DNA of 64,000 bases from Thermomicrobium sp. 4228-Ro (GCF_026241205.1 NZ_JAPFQM010000006.1:248001-312000), one strand, 5' to 3'. Positions 41,326-50,550 are shown, counted from the first letter of the stretch. Notes: generated by a model from the letters alone, not told the origin. A program made the numbers and translations.

Positions 41326-42138
41326 ATGCGGTGGTCACGCATCCGCGCCATCGTGCGGAAAGACCTCACGGCGATCCGGCGCAGCCGGGTCGTGGTGGTC
41401 CCCCTCGTGCTGGTACCGTTCATCTTTTTCGTCGCGATGCCGGTCGCGCTCGGCCTCGTCGCACGCCTGGTGCCGGTCGATCGAGGGGACGCACAGGATC
41501 TCGAGCGCCTGCTCCGCGCATTGCCCGGGACGGAGCGCGAGCGCTTCCAGGCACTCGAGCCCAGCCAGCAGCTGGCGGTACTCCTCTTCAGCTACCAGTT
41601 CGCGCCGCTGCTCCTGATCGTCCCGCTCGCGACGACGATGGTGATCGCCGCGGACGGGATCGCCGGCGAGCGCGAGCGGCGGACGCTCGAGGCACTGCTC
41701 GTGACACCGATACGCGACGACGAGCTCTTCCTCGGCAAACTTCTCGCGGCAGCGCTCCCGGCGATCCTGATCAGCTGGGGCGGAGCGCTCGTCTCGGCGC
41801 TGCTCGCTTCGATACTCAGCGGCGTCGGGCCACCGCTCTTGCCCAGCCTGTCCTGGCTCATCTTCGCTGTCCTCGGCGGGCCGGCTGTCACGCTCCTGGG
41901 TCTGGGAGTGATCACGCTCGTTTCCTCGCGGGTGCGCGGGATGCAAGAAGTCTCGCAGGTCAGTGGCCTGGTCGTCATCCCGATCATCGGACTCGTCATC
42001 GCGCAGTCGAGCGGCCTCGTCCTGCTCGACTGGCCGCTCGCGCTGCTCGCGTGCGCCGTCGTCTGGGCGCTCGCACTCGCTCTCTTGTCGGCGAGTCGCC
42101 GGTTGTTCCGTCGCGAAGCGCTGTTACGGCTCGGTTGA
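41326..42138 (+). CDS. ABC-2 type transporter permease
   Basis: A 270-aa membrane protein of the NatB-like ABC-2 family. The N-terminal helix precedes a first membrane segment (VVPLVLVPFIFFVAMPVALGLVA), an external loop of about 60 residues, then LLIVPLATTMVIAADGIAGERERRTLEALLVTPIRDDELFLGKLLAAALPAI, the coupling-helix motif of this class (ge.e.gTle.Ll..Pi...ell.GK), and four further membrane segments. Its 3' end overlaps the convergent MFS gene by 15 bases, leaving no room for separate terminators. Confidence 0.87.
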   Translation: MRWSRIRAIVRKDLTAIRRSRVVVVPLVLVPFIFFVAMPVALGLVARLVPVDRGDAQDLERLLRALPGTERERFQALEPSQQLAVLLFSYQFAPLLLIVPLATTMVIAADGIAGERERRTLEALLVTPIRDDELFLGKLLAAALPAILISWGGALVSALLASILSGVGPPLLPSLSWLIFAVLGGPAVTLLGLGVITLVSSRVRGMQEVSQVSGLVVIPIIGLVIAQSSGLVLLDWPLALLACAVVWALALALLSASRRLFRREALLRLG

Positions 42139-43347
42139 GCGCGCGAGACGCAGTGGGTGACGCGCCTTCGCTTCAGCGACCGCCGCAGCTCCGGCGGAGA
42201 GCGCCCCGAGGGCGAGGAGCCCCCACCAGACCGGCTCGTACCGGCCGAGCAGGGTATAGAGCGCGCCAGCACCGAGCGGGGCAGCGGCGCGGGCCAGCGT
42301 CACCGGCACGGTCATCGTCCCGGCGATCGCACCGTAGGCCGCGCTGCCGAAGAGTTCGGCCGGACGGGCAGCACGGACGATGGTGATCATGCCGTTGGCC
42401 ATGCCGAAGAGCGTCACGAAGGCGAGTACGCCGGCCTGTTGCTGCCCGGCGAAGAGCAGCACGAGCAACGCGCTACCCTGCGCGAGGAAGACGGCAGTCG
42501 TCAGGATCGGATCGGGCACCCAGCGGCCAAGCGGAGCGACCAGTACGCGCCCGGGAATCTGCATCAGCCCGACCAGCCCGGTAACGGTGGCGGCGAACGC
42601 CGGGCTGTAGCCGTGTCCGAGGAGGTAGGGGAGGAGGTGGACATTGACGGTGACGGTCACGAGTGCTGCGAGCGTGAGCGCGGTCGTGAGCGACCAGAAC
42701 GTGAGCGTGCGGAGCGCAGCCCGCGCTTCCCCAGCAGCCGCTGGTGCTCGCTGGGCCGGTTCGGTGGGCGGCGGACGCAGCAGCAGGGCATGAGGGAGGA
42801 CAGTGGTGGTCGCGAGTGCGGCAGCCAGGATGACCAAGGCTGAGCGCCAGCCGAACCGCTCGATGAGCCAGCTGTTGAGCGGCGTGAAGATGACACTGGC
42901 CAGACCACCGACGAGCGTGAGCGCGGTGATCGCCTGGCGACGACGCTGCGCGAACCACTTGGCGAGGGTCGTGAACGCTGGTTCGTAGAGGACGAGCGCC
43001 ATCGCCAGGCCGAGTCCAGCCCAGACGGCGTAGAAGGCTGGCAGGTGCGTGACTCGTGACCAGGCCAGGAGCAGCAGGGTCGCGGCGAACGAACCGAAGG
43101 TCATCGGCAGTCGCGGACCGATCCGATCGAGCAGCCGGCCGACCAGCGGCGCGGCGATCCCGGAGACGAGCAGCGCCAGCGAGAAGGCGCCGGTCAAGGA
43201 GGCGCGTGACCAGCCGAATTCACGTTCCATGGGGACGAGAAACACCGCGAAACCGTAGTAGAGGATGCCCCAGGAGACCGTTTCGGTCAGCGCGAGCGTC
43301 GCGACGATCACCCAGGCATAGCCGCGATCACGCTCGAAACGGAGCAC
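42124..43347 (-). CDS. MFS transporter
   Basis: A 407-aa carrier with twelve hydrophobic segments. The MFS loop 2-3 motif is LVGRLLDRIGPR (family: G..aDr.G.r), and the opening TETVSWGILYYGFAVFLVPMEREFGWSRASLTGAFSL is typical of OFA/monocarboxylate-porter-like MFS proteins. The start is GTG behind GAGGGGT. Substrate unknown. No regulator or enzyme gene is adjacent. Confidence 0.88.
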   Translation of the reverse strand: MLRFERDRGYAWVIVATLALTETVSWGILYYGFAVFLVPMEREFGWSRASLTGAFSLALLVSGIAAPLVGRLLDRIGPRLPMTFGSFAATLLLLAWSRVTHLPAFYAVWAGLGLAMALVLYEPAFTTLAKWFAQRRRQAITALTLVGGLASVIFTPLNSWLIERFGWRSALVILAAALATTTVLPHALLLRPPPTEPAQRAPAAAGEARAALRTLTFWSLTTALTLAALVTVTVNVHLLPYLLGHGYSPAFAATVTGLVGLMQIPGRVLVAPLGRWVPDPILTTAVFLAQGSALLVLLFAGQQQAGVLAFVTLFGMANGMITIVRAARPAELFGSAAYGAIAGTMTVPVTLARAAAPLGAGALYTLLGRYEPVWWGLLALGALSAGAAAVAEAKARHPLRLARSTEP

Positions 43348-43607
43348 CGTACCCCTCCGCGTGCGGATGATCGCACAGGAGCGCGAGACTGACGAGCCGC
43401 ATTCCTTGCGGCCAGAACGCGGCGTCCACCTCGAAGCACCGCGGGGCCCCTGATGCCCAGTCCACGTCGCTAGCGGACGAATCGTTCACTGGTGCAGGGC
43501 TGCATGGTGGGCGCCCAAGCGATACCGGCGCTCGCCGCTCGAAAACGGTGCATGCTCCGCACCGTGCGGTCGCGTCGCGGGACCCGGGCAACCAGCAGGC
43601 GTGCGAT

Positions 43608-44024
43608 TCACCGCACAGCACGCCGCACGAGTTCGACGATCCGTTCCTCCTCGGCCGGTGTCAGATCGACGATAGCGAAGGCGATCGGCCACATGTTGCC
43701 GTCGTCGAGGTGCGCGGCGTCGTTGAAACCGAGCGTGAGGTAGCGCTCGTCGAAGCGATCGGGACTGCGGAAGAAACAGACCACCTTGCCGTCCTTCGCG
43801 TAGGCCGGCATCCCGTACCAGAGACGCGGTACGAGTTCGGGAGCCGCCGAGCGGATCAACGCGTCCAGCCGCTGGGCGATCGCCCGCCACGGCTCGGGCA
43901 TCTCGGCGATCTTCTCGGTGACGAGCGCTGCACCGTCGGCCTTCACAGCCGAGGGCGCGGCTCGCCGAGGACGCGAGCGGTTACCCTTGTCCTGCTCGTT
44001 CGCGCCTTCCGACATGGCACCCAT
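43608..44024 (-). CDS. DUF1801 family protein (YdhG-like)
   Basis: A 138-aa protein: a basic, probably disordered first 25 residues, then the DUF1801 pattern EPWRAIAQRLDALIRSAAPELVPRLWYGMPAYAKDGKVVCFFR (family: ...l..Ir.......pe..E.i.yg.P.y...g..v..f) and a C-terminal FAIVDLTPAEEERIVELVRRAV. The fold is that of YdhG/YdeI-type small proteins; the function is not known. An in-frame ATG at 44015 is an alternative start. Confidence 0.8.
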   Translation of the reverse strand: MGAMSEGANEQDKGNRSRPRRAAPSAVKADGAALVTEKIAEMPEPWRAIAQRLDALIRSAAPELVPRLWYGMPAYAKDGKVVCFFRSPDRFDERYLTLGFNDAAHLDDGNMWPIAFAIVDLTPAEEERIVELVRRAVR

Positions 44025-44134
44025 TTCCTTCGTCGAGCTCCGACTTTCGGTACCCTACCACGGGCATACGGTCCCGGCGAACCAGTGGCGAGCGAAAGAA
44101 CCTCCGCAGTCGCTGTCGATCCACCACCAGGCTG

Positions 44135-44545
44135 TCAGCGGTCGAGCTGACTGCGGACCGCATCCAGGATGGCATGCGCCTCGACAAGTGCTCGTTCGGC
44201 CTCCGGGCGCGTGTACGCCTCGGCAGGAGTCAGCTCACCGAGCGCATCCGGGTAGCGGGTCGGTACGTACAGTTTGTCGAGCGCCAGAGCTGCCTGCTGG
44301 AGGGGTTCGAGTTCGTGGCGGAGCGGTTGCGGAAGCTCGACGATCAACCGGTAGACCGAATGTCCCCAGGGGTCGAGATCAGCGGCGAACCAGAGCGCCT
44401 TCAGCGCCTTCTCGGCAGCTTGTTGGGCGAAGAAGCAGGCCTGGGCATACTTGCCGGCCACGAAGAGCGCGTGCGCTGCCTCCAGATCGTCCTCAGCCTG
44501 GCGGAGCCAGCGTTTGGCCTCACGCCGGCGCTTCTCCACGCTCAT
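44135..44545 (-). CDS. HEPN-domain protein (partner of MNT nucleotidyltransferase)
   Basis: A 136-aa helical protein of PF05168 type: AKRWLRQAEDDLEAAHALFVAGKYAQACFFAQQAAEKALKALWF (family: a..wl..A..dl..A..l...g.y..a.f.aqQAaEkaLKall) then GHSVYRLIVEL (family: tHdl..L). HEPN domains are RNase-like toxins or partners in nucleotidyltransferase modules; the R-x4-6-H RNase motif is not clearly present. The 5' end overlaps the MNT gene by 26 bases, the normal layout of an MNT/HEPN pair. Confidence 0.85.
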   Translation of the reverse strand: MSVEKRRREAKRWLRQAEDDLEAAHALFVAGKYAQACFFAQQAAEKALKALWFAADLDPWGHSVYRLIVELPQPLRHELEPLQQAALALDKLYVPTRYPDALGELTPAEAYTRPEAERALVEAHAILDAVRSQLDR

Positions 44546-44870
44546 ACAGCACACGAGCCTCCCGCAGAACACCTCGCAGGAAGGGGAGGTCCGCCCGCTC
44601 GGCGAACTCGGCTGGAGTATAGACCAGGACATCGACCGACCGCGGCGCGTCAGCGAGGAGCGCGAGGACGCGTCCGATACGCTCGAGCGGCTCGAGCTGA
44701 GTGTCCCAGACGACGATGAGGTCGAGATCGGAACGTCGGCCGGCGGTCCCCCGGGCATGAGAACCGAAGAGCAGGATGCGCTCCGGATCGAGCTCACGCA
44801 CGAGACGCTCGACCGCAGCTGCGAGCCACGCCTCGACCGTTTCGTCGGCTATCCGGGCACCCCAGGACAT
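44520..44870 (-). CDS. MNT-type minimal nucleotidyltransferase
   Basis: A 116-aa protein with the polymerase-beta-like signature LFGSHARGTAGRRSDLDLIVV (G-S-x9-D-x-D) and a third acidic residue in SVDVLVYT. In characterised MntA/HepT systems such enzymes AMPylate the HEPN partner and neutralise it; other pairs have different partners. It is immediately upstream of and overlapping the HEPN gene. The start at 44870 was chosen because the upstream residues of the open frame lack similarity. Confidence 0.87.
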   Translation of the reverse strand: MSWGARIADETVEAWLAAAVERLVRELDPERILLFGSHARGTAGRRSDLDLIVVWDTQLEPLERIGRVLALLADAPRSVDVLVYTPAEFAERADLPFLRGVLREARVLYERGEAPA

Positions 44871-45002
44871 CCCCTCACGCCTCCTGTCCCGGACCGAGCA
44901 TACCCGATATCCCGGGGACGATCGTTCATCGTTCCGCAACGACTCGACCAGCTGCACATGTTACGCTACCGAGCAGGGACTCGACTGACGCGAGGTGGGA
45001 CG

Positions 45003-45464
45003 ATGAGCGCGCGAGCACGACCGATCCGGGTCTTGATCGTCTGCACACACAATGCTGCCCGATCCCAGATGGCCGAGGCACTCCTGCGCTGGATGGGTGG
45101 CGATGCCGTCGAAGTCCATTCGTCTGGTACGGAACCAACGCAGGTGCATCCGCTGACCGTTCGGGTTCTCGAAGAGATCGGCGTCGACGCGAGCGGGTTG
45201 CGGGCCAAATCGGTCGAGAAGTTCCGCGGGCAGGCGTTCGATTACGTGATCACTGTGTGCGATCAGGCTCGCGAGCGCTGTCCGTACGTTCCGGGCGGGG
45301 AGCAGATCCACTGGTCGTTTCCCGATCCGAGTGCGGTCGAGGGCAGCGAGGAGGAGCGACTGGAAGCGTTCCGGCAGGTTCGGGACGCCATCGCCCAGCG
45401 CCTGCGGCTGTGGCTGAGCGTCACTCTGCGCGACCCGAAGCTCCGCCAACTACCCCTGCCGTGA
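45003..45464 (+). CDS. Low-molecular-weight phosphatase/arsenate reductase (ArsC, thioredoxin type)
   Basis: A 153-aa protein. The phosphate loop VCTHNAARSQMAE (Cys14-x5-Arg20) matches ArsC of the tyrosine-phosphatase fold (family: CtgNsaRSqmAE). VHSSGTEPTQVHPLTVRVLEEIGVD and VITVCDQARERCPYVPGG follow; the cysteines in the latter stretch are those that form the redox relay of thioredoxin-coupled arsenate reductases. No arsenic regulator or pump is adjacent, so a phosphatase role remains possible. Its 3' end overlaps the convergent nitrilase-family gene by 44 bases. Confidence 0.85.
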   Translation: MSARARPIRVLIVCTHNAARSQMAEALLRWMGGDAVEVHSSGTEPTQVHPLTVRVLEEIGVDASGLRAKSVEKFRGQAFDYVITVCDQARERCPYVPGGEQIHWSFPDPSAVEGSEEERLEAFRQVRDAIAQRLRLWLSVTLRDPKLRQLPLP

Positions 45465-47211
45465 TCGTCAGCGGCGAAGCAGCAGGGGAGATCTGCAACA
45501 GGTCGTAGAGGTCAGTCCGCCGCATCCGCAGGAGATCTTTCGCACGCACCGGATTGGTCGGATAGCGCGTGGCGAGGTTCGTCGTATCGACCACCCCCCA
45601 GGCGAGACCAGTCGATCTCGGTTCGACCAGCTGTTCGCTCGCCCGCGTCTCCGGCACCGGGCCGAACAGGCCGCTCCAACCGGTTCCATCGGGTTCCGGC
45701 AACGCCGCGTAGGCGACGTACGTCATGTTCTCGAAAGCGCGGACGCGGGCGAGGTGGAAGTGCGTCGGATCCTCGCCGGTCACGGCTGGGGACGGCAGCG
45801 GTACGGCCGTGGGGCCGAGCCCGCGCACCGGTGGTAGGAGCGGGCCAGCTGGCGCAACGATGAGATCGCAGCCTGCCAGCGCGAGCACCCGCACGATCTC
45901 CGGGAAGAGCAGGTCGGTGCCGGCGAGCACACCCACCCGGCCGAGCGGGAGATCGACGACCGGCGGGCCGGCGTCACCGGGGAGCAGAAACGCTCGCTCG
46001 TGGCCGATGACGTGCACCTTGCGATAGTGCGCGAGGAGACCGTCCGGCGCAACGAGCAGCACAGTCGAGGCACACCCAGCGGTCAGTCGCTCGAGCACCC
46101 CGACCGCGAGCAGCGTCCGGTGCCGTCGCGCCAGGCGACGGAGCGTGGCGACGAGGTCGTCGGTGAGCGGGACGGCCAGCCGCTCGGCCGCGGAGGCATC
46201 GTGGGGGACTCCGGTGAGCGCGTACTCCGGAAGGACGACCAGCCGCACGCTACGCGGGAGCGTCGCGAGCGACTCGTCGATCCGAGCGACGTTGTCCGCG
46301 AGGGAACCGGGTAGCGGTTGCAGTTGCACCACAGCCACGCGGCTCCGGCGTCCGGGTGGGAGCGGCCGGTGGCCATAGAGTCCGTGGAACTCGAGCGGGT
46401 TCCAGAGATAGGCGTTGAGCGTCAGGGTGTCGTAGAACTCGGGACGGCGCGCTCCGAACAGGCGGGAACGATCAGCGCGAGCCGGCTCGAGATCGACCTC
46501 CCCGAGCACGACCCCGTCGCCGGTATCGAGCCGGCACTGGATCGTACCGTCCGGCGCGATGATCGCCGAACCGCCGGAGAACTGGACACCCCGCTCGCAG
46601 CCGTAGCGGTCGGCAGCGATGAGGTAGCAGCCATTCTCGAGCGCTCGAGCCATCCAGCTCGCACCGGGCCCCTTTTCGAGCAACCAGTTGGTCGGGAAAC
46701 AGAGCACGTCGGCGCCCTGCAGGGCGAGGAGACGAGCTGGCTCGAAGTAATCGGCGTCCATGCAGATGAGGATGCCGAGCCGCCCGAGCTCGGTCTCCCA
46801 GACCGGCAGACCATGATCACCGTCCTTCGCCCACTTCGGTTCGCTGATGAAACTGTGCGTCTTGCGATAGACACCGAGGACCCCGCCCGGACCGATGAGG
46901 GCAGCGCTGTTGTAGAAGATGCCGGTGCGGGGATCGACTTCGGGCAGGCCGACGACGAGGTAGCATGCGTGCTCGCGTGCCAGCGCCGCGAAGCGCTCGG
47001 TCGTCGGTCCAGGGACCGGCTCGACGAAAGGAGCGATTTCCGCCCGGTCGTACCAGCAATAGCCGGTGGTCGCCATCTCGGGCGTCACGACGAGGCGCGC
47101 ACCGGCGCGCACAGCCTCGGTGCAGAGCGCGAGCAACCGTTCGCGGTTGCGCTCCTTCGCTCCCAACTCCGGCTCGAACTGGATCGCCGCGACGCGATAG
47201 CGGCGTGGCAC
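45421..47211 (-). CDS. Tandem carbon-nitrogen hydrolase; second domain lacks the catalytic cysteine
   Basis: A 596-aa protein with two nitrilase-superfamily domains. Domain 1 (about 5-250) has a full triad: Glu45 (TPEMATTG), Lys117 (YRKTH) and Cys150 (LICMDADYFEP). Domain 2 (about 290-540) keeps Glu329 (LPEYALTG) and Lys398 (YRKVH), but the cysteine position is Gly431 (VLAGTDLLFPE). So one active and one probably non-catalytic domain are joined. The substrate is an amide, carbamate or nitrile of unknown kind. GTG start at 47211 with GGAGGGAG before it. It follows a metallophosphoesterase and an APC permease gene in one unit. Confidence 0.88.
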   Translation of the reverse strand: MPRRYRVAAIQFEPELGAKERNRERLLALCTEAVRAGARLVVTPEMATTGYCWYDRAEIAPFVEPVPGPTTERFAALAREHACYLVVGLPEVDPRTGIFYNSAALIGPGGVLGVYRKTHSFISEPKWAKDGDHGLPVWETELGRLGILICMDADYFEPARLLALQGADVLCFPTNWLLEKGPGASWMARALENGCYLIAADRYGCERGVQFSGGSAIIAPDGTIQCRLDTGDGVVLGEVDLEPARADRSRLFGARRPEFYDTLTLNAYLWNPLEFHGLYGHRPLPPGRRSRVAVVQLQPLPGSLADNVARIDESLATLPRSVRLVVLPEYALTGVPHDASAAERLAVPLTDDLVATLRRLARRHRTLLAVGVLERLTAGCASTVLLVAPDGLLAHYRKVHVIGHERAFLLPGDAGPPVVDLPLGRVGVLAGTDLLFPEIVRVLALAGCDLIVAPAGPLLPPVRGLGPTAVPLPSPAVTGEDPTHFHLARVRAFENMTYVAYAALPEPDGTGWSGLFGPVPETRASEQLVEPRSTGLAWGVVDTTNLATRYPTNPVRAKDLLRMRRTDLYDLLQISPAASPLTITAGVVGGASGRAE

Positions 47212-47230
47212 GACTGCTCCCTCCGCGCAC

Positions 47231-48220
47231 TCAGGCACTCACGAGGAGATAGTTTCGCACGGTATCCCCCTCGAAGTCGATGACCGCGGCACGCAAGGCA
47301 CCGTCCTGGTATTCGCTGCCGGGATTGAGACAGAGGGTCCGGCCGAGCCGTTGCGCACCGCGTGACTCGTGGATGTGGCCGTGCAGGCCGAGCTGGGGCT
47401 GGTACCGTTCGATCGCCTCCCGCACCGCCGTGCTGCCGACCGGTACCGTCTCGACGACCCCACCGACCACGACCGGCTTGAGCGTCTCGTCGAGACGGGG
47501 CGCCAGGTCGAGGCCGCTGCCGTACGGCGGGCAGTGGACATTGAAGACCGCTGTGGGAAGATCCTCCGGCGGGATCTGGGCAGCGACCGCGTCGAGACGG
47601 CGAGCGAGCTCTTCTTCGGGCACGTCGCGGGGACAGTGCCACGGGGTCAGATTGGCCGCACCCACGCTGGCGAGCCAGACTCGCCCGAACAGCGGAACGG
47701 CCCGACCCTCGAGGAACTCGGCCCCAGGAAGCTCGCTGAGGAACGGGTCGAGTTCGAGGGGATCGTCGTTTCCGCAGTTCCAGAGGAAGCGGATACCGCG
47801 CGGCGTCAGCCGTTCCTGCACGAGTGCGGCCCATCGCTCGAGCCGCTCGCGCATCAGTGCGAGAAAGGCCGCGTCGCGACGGGACGGATCGTGCTCGAGC
47901 GCGGCGTAGCTATCCGGGTCACAGCGCAGGACATAGGCACCGCGCGCAGCGAGGTCGTTCGCGTAGGTCTCCGCCTCGGCATCGCTCATGAGGCGGTCGA
48001 CCGCGCCATCGACGGAGGCCAGCCAGTTCCCATTGGGCTGGCGGACGAGTGGGACGAGCACCTTACCGGTCAGATCGCCACCGATGAGGACAGCGTTCGC
48101 TTCGTAGACGAGCGCGGCGTTCAGGAGCTTGCGAAAGACGAGATCAGCTCCGTGCAGGTCGGTCGCGAAGAGGAGGCGAGAGCGGGTGGGACGCGAGGCG
48201 GTGCGGCGGAACCAGCGCAT
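47231..48220 (-). CDS. Calcineurin-like metallophosphoesterase
   Basis: A 329-aa protein with the full set of metal-binding blocks: ATDLHGADLVFRKLL (D-x-H), LIGGDLTGK (GD), NCGNDDPLEL (GND), FNVHCPP (H) and LHGHIHES (GHxH). These coordinate a two-metal phosphoesterase centre. Substrates cannot be inferred. It lies between the APC permease and tandem nitrilase genes with gaps of 8 and 19 bases, so all three are expected to be co-expressed. The ATG at 48220 is preferred over a GTG at 48232 that overlaps the previous stop. Confidence 0.87.
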   Translation of the reverse strand: MRWFRRTASRPTRSRLLFATDLHGADLVFRKLLNAALVYEANAVLIGGDLTGKVLVPLVRQPNGNWLASVDGAVDRLMSDAEAETYANDLAARGAYVLRCDPDSYAALEHDPSRRDAAFLALMRERLERWAALVQERLTPRGIRFLWNCGNDDPLELDPFLSELPGAEFLEGRAVPLFGRVWLASVGAANLTPWHCPRDVPEEELARRLDAVAAQIPPEDLPTAVFNVHCPPYGSGLDLAPRLDETLKPVVVGGVVETVPVGSTAVREAIERYQPQLGLHGHIHESRGAQRLGRTLCLNPGSEYQDGALRAAVIDFEGDTVRNYLLVSA

Positions 48221-48228
48221 CGCCGACC

Positions 48229-49806
48229 TCACTCCGCTGGGACTTCACGATAGACGAGCGAGAGATCGATGCCCTGGCGACGCCGGACCTGCCAACTGAC
48301 GAGGAAAATCACGAGTCCGACGAACCAGTAGAGCGCGAATCCGACCAGACCGAGCCGTGCCAATCCGAAAGCCGGGTTGGTCAGGAAGGCCCAGAAGAGG
48401 AAGGCGAAGTAGAGGAGTGTCCCAGCTCCAGCGATCTGGATCAGCGGCAGCCCGAAGAGCTGGACGGCCGCAGGCGACCGGCGGAACGAATCGGGCCGCA
48501 GCAGCGGCCAGAGCAGGCCAGCCAGCGCAGTCGTACCGAAAGCGAGGAGATACCCGAGCGTGCTCCCGCCGAAGAAGGTGGCCGTATCGCCCCAGAAGGT
48601 AAAGACGATCAGGAACAGTTCCGCACCGATCGCGCTCAACAGGATCGCGACCACCGGGCTTCCCGTCCGCTCGTTCACCTCAGCCAGCTTCTCCGGGAGC
48701 AAGCGGTCGAAAGCCCAGGCGAACATGCAGCGGCTGTTGGCGAGATGGTTCATGATGATCGCCGCCATCGGCCAGGCGATGAAGGCGAGGGCCATGAGCC
48801 AGACGAGAACCGGGTTGTCGGTGAGGAGGCTCTGGAGCAACTGCCAACTGGGTGGTACCGTGAAGGGGTAGGCATCCGGAGCGTTCGCGAAGACGTGGTT
48901 GAAGGCGGCGAGGAAATCGGGCCCGAAGGTCTTGGCGGCTGCCCAGGCCATGAGCGTGATCATGGCAGTGCCGGCGGCCAGAGAACCGAGGACAGCCCGC
49001 GGCAGGGTTCGCCGCACATTCTGGATCTCGCCACCAGCATATTGGACGAACCACATGAAGAGCAGCGCCAGCGCATTGAGACCGGTCGCGTAGAACGTCT
49101 GCCGGAGGTCGTTCCAGGAAGCCGGGAGTTCCAGCCCCGCTTGCTGAGCCGACTGCTGGAGTGCAGCCGGATCGAAGAATCGCTGGGCGTGCGCGAGGAA
49201 TTCGGCGTGGGAAGCGAGCGCGACGACGAGCACTCCCAAGGCGAGCGAGAGGAACGCGACCAGGAAGAGCGTGCGCTGGACGAGCAGGGCACGGCGCAAG
49301 CCACTGACCAGCACGGCGGCGAGCAGGACATTGACCACGGTGCCGATCAGGAGCGTGCTCCACGGCGTCGCCAAACGGTCGGCCAGCTGCGTGAGGGCTG
49401 TATTGCCGAAGAGTGTCCCGGTGATCGAGAGGCTTGCCGCGATTCCCTGGGTCGTGACCCAGTTCGCGTAGGCTCCCATCCAGGACATGTTCCAGAGCAC
49501 GACGGAGCAGTTCGCGGCGAAGCCGAGCGCTGGATGCAACGTGCGGCTGATGTAGACATAATCCCCACCGGACCGCGGCATGGCGAGACCGTAGAGCATG
49601 TAGACGGTGCCGGGAAAGAGGACGAGCGGAGCCGTCATGAGGACCGAGAGCGGGAGGTTCAGGCCCGGGAAGAGCCAGGGCATGAGGACGATCTGGGTGG
49701 CCGTGATGACGAGATTGATGATCAAGAGATTGCCGATGAAGGCATCGACTGCGGAGATGCTCCGGACCAGTCCAGACGACTGCCGGACAAAGAGCCGAGC
49801 CGACAT
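48229..49806 (-). CDS. APC-family amino acid/amine permease
   Basis: A 525-aa membrane protein with about twelve to fourteen hydrophobic segments. Early in the chain the segment VYMLYGLAMPRSGGDYVYISRTLHPALGF matches the APC hallmark (l.......Pr.GG.Y.y.sr...p..gf). The family carries amino acids, polyamines and related compounds. With a downstream phosphoesterase and an amidase-type nitrilase, uptake of an amide-containing nutrient is plausible. Start at 49806. Confidence 0.88.
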   Translation of the reverse strand: MSARLFVRQSSGLVRSISAVDAFIGNLLIINLVITATQIVLMPWLFPGLNLPLSVLMTAPLVLFPGTVYMLYGLAMPRSGGDYVYISRTLHPALGFAANCSVVLWNMSWMGAYANWVTTQGIAASLSITGTLFGNTALTQLADRLATPWSTLLIGTVVNVLLAAVLVSGLRRALLVQRTLFLVAFLSLALGVLVVALASHAEFLAHAQRFFDPAALQQSAQQAGLELPASWNDLRQTFYATGLNALALLFMWFVQYAGGEIQNVRRTLPRAVLGSLAAGTAMITLMAWAAAKTFGPDFLAAFNHVFANAPDAYPFTVPPSWQLLQSLLTDNPVLVWLMALAFIAWPMAAIIMNHLANSRCMFAWAFDRLLPEKLAEVNERTGSPVVAILLSAIGAELFLIVFTFWGDTATFFGGSTLGYLLAFGTTALAGLLWPLLRPDSFRRSPAAVQLFGLPLIQIAGAGTLLYFAFLFWAFLTNPAFGLARLGLVGFALYWFVGLVIFLVSWQVRRRQGIDLSLVYREVPAE

Positions 49807-50495
49807 TGCCGTTCTCTCCCTTTCCTGATGTTTTCTGCGCTGTTCCAGCACGGTAGCGCATGCAGTCGACCGTCTTCAGAGTAACTCGTCCGCGCGGATA
49901 CTGCAAGCGGTATCGCCGACCGACTCCGACCGGACCGTTTCGGCGTCACGAGCGACGCGCTCCCAGCACAGCCGGAAACCGTGAGGGTGCTCAGCGTACA
50001 AGGGGGTAAGGCTGGTCGGAACGAGGGTCGATTCGACCGTCATGCGCACTGGTCATGCCGAAAAGGGTTCGACAAGTGGCACGGGATGTTTCCGGCAGCT
50101 CGTCTCCGGTGCGTCATGTTGCAGGAGCAGCAGGGAACCGAGGAAGGCAAGTGCGACCAGACCGAGAGCGCGCACCACGGCCGACAGTGTCGCCGAGCCG
50201 ACGCGCCACGCCGGTTCGCGCGACGGGACGGAAAGGGCAAAGAGGAGACCACACGGAGACGGGTGCGTTCGCGGATCGCACCTCGGCGGACCGCCTCTCG
50301 TGACGATCGTGAGCGACGACACGCTTCGACTGGAGTCAGCACGCGCCCGTCCATGCCCCCGGAGCACCCTGCCGCTCCTCCTGCAGTCGCTCCCATCCGC
50401 AGCCCACCGATCGGCCAGGATGGGAGAGCGGCGTGGAGGAGGCGCACCATGTTATGGGAAAACTCGTTCAGACGAGCCTGGTCACTCTCACACGA
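49807..50495. other. Intergenic stretch without a supported gene
   Basis: About 690 bases between the APC permease gene and the terminator of the next unit. Several frames are open on both strands, but they overlap one another and none has recognisable protein features. One minus-strand frame ends in a hydrophobic segment (around 50110-50160) that could encode a small membrane peptide; this is not enough to call a gene. Confidence 0.4.
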
Positions 50496-50529
50496 AGCGG
50501 GGCGGTGAGCCGGCACGCACCGCCCCGCT
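50496..50529 (-). terminator. Terminator-like hairpin after the binding-protein gene
   Basis: AGCGGGGCGGTG (50496-50507) and CACCGCCCCGCT (50518-50529) form a perfect 12-base-pair stem with a ten-base loop, 22 bases after the stop codon of the minus-strand gene at 50551. No long T run follows. Confidence 0.65.
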
Positions 50530-50550
50530 GGTGCTCGCACACCGTTCGGT

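Noticed and set aside
45003-45464. Arsenic resistance operon
   Set aside because: Only an ArsC-type phosphatase is present. No arsR, acr3 or arsB is near, and the UPF0718-type permease is 30 kb away.
50053-50367. Small membrane protein on the minus strand
   Set aside because: One hydrophobic stretch only, overlapping frames on both strands, no ribosome site and no family features.
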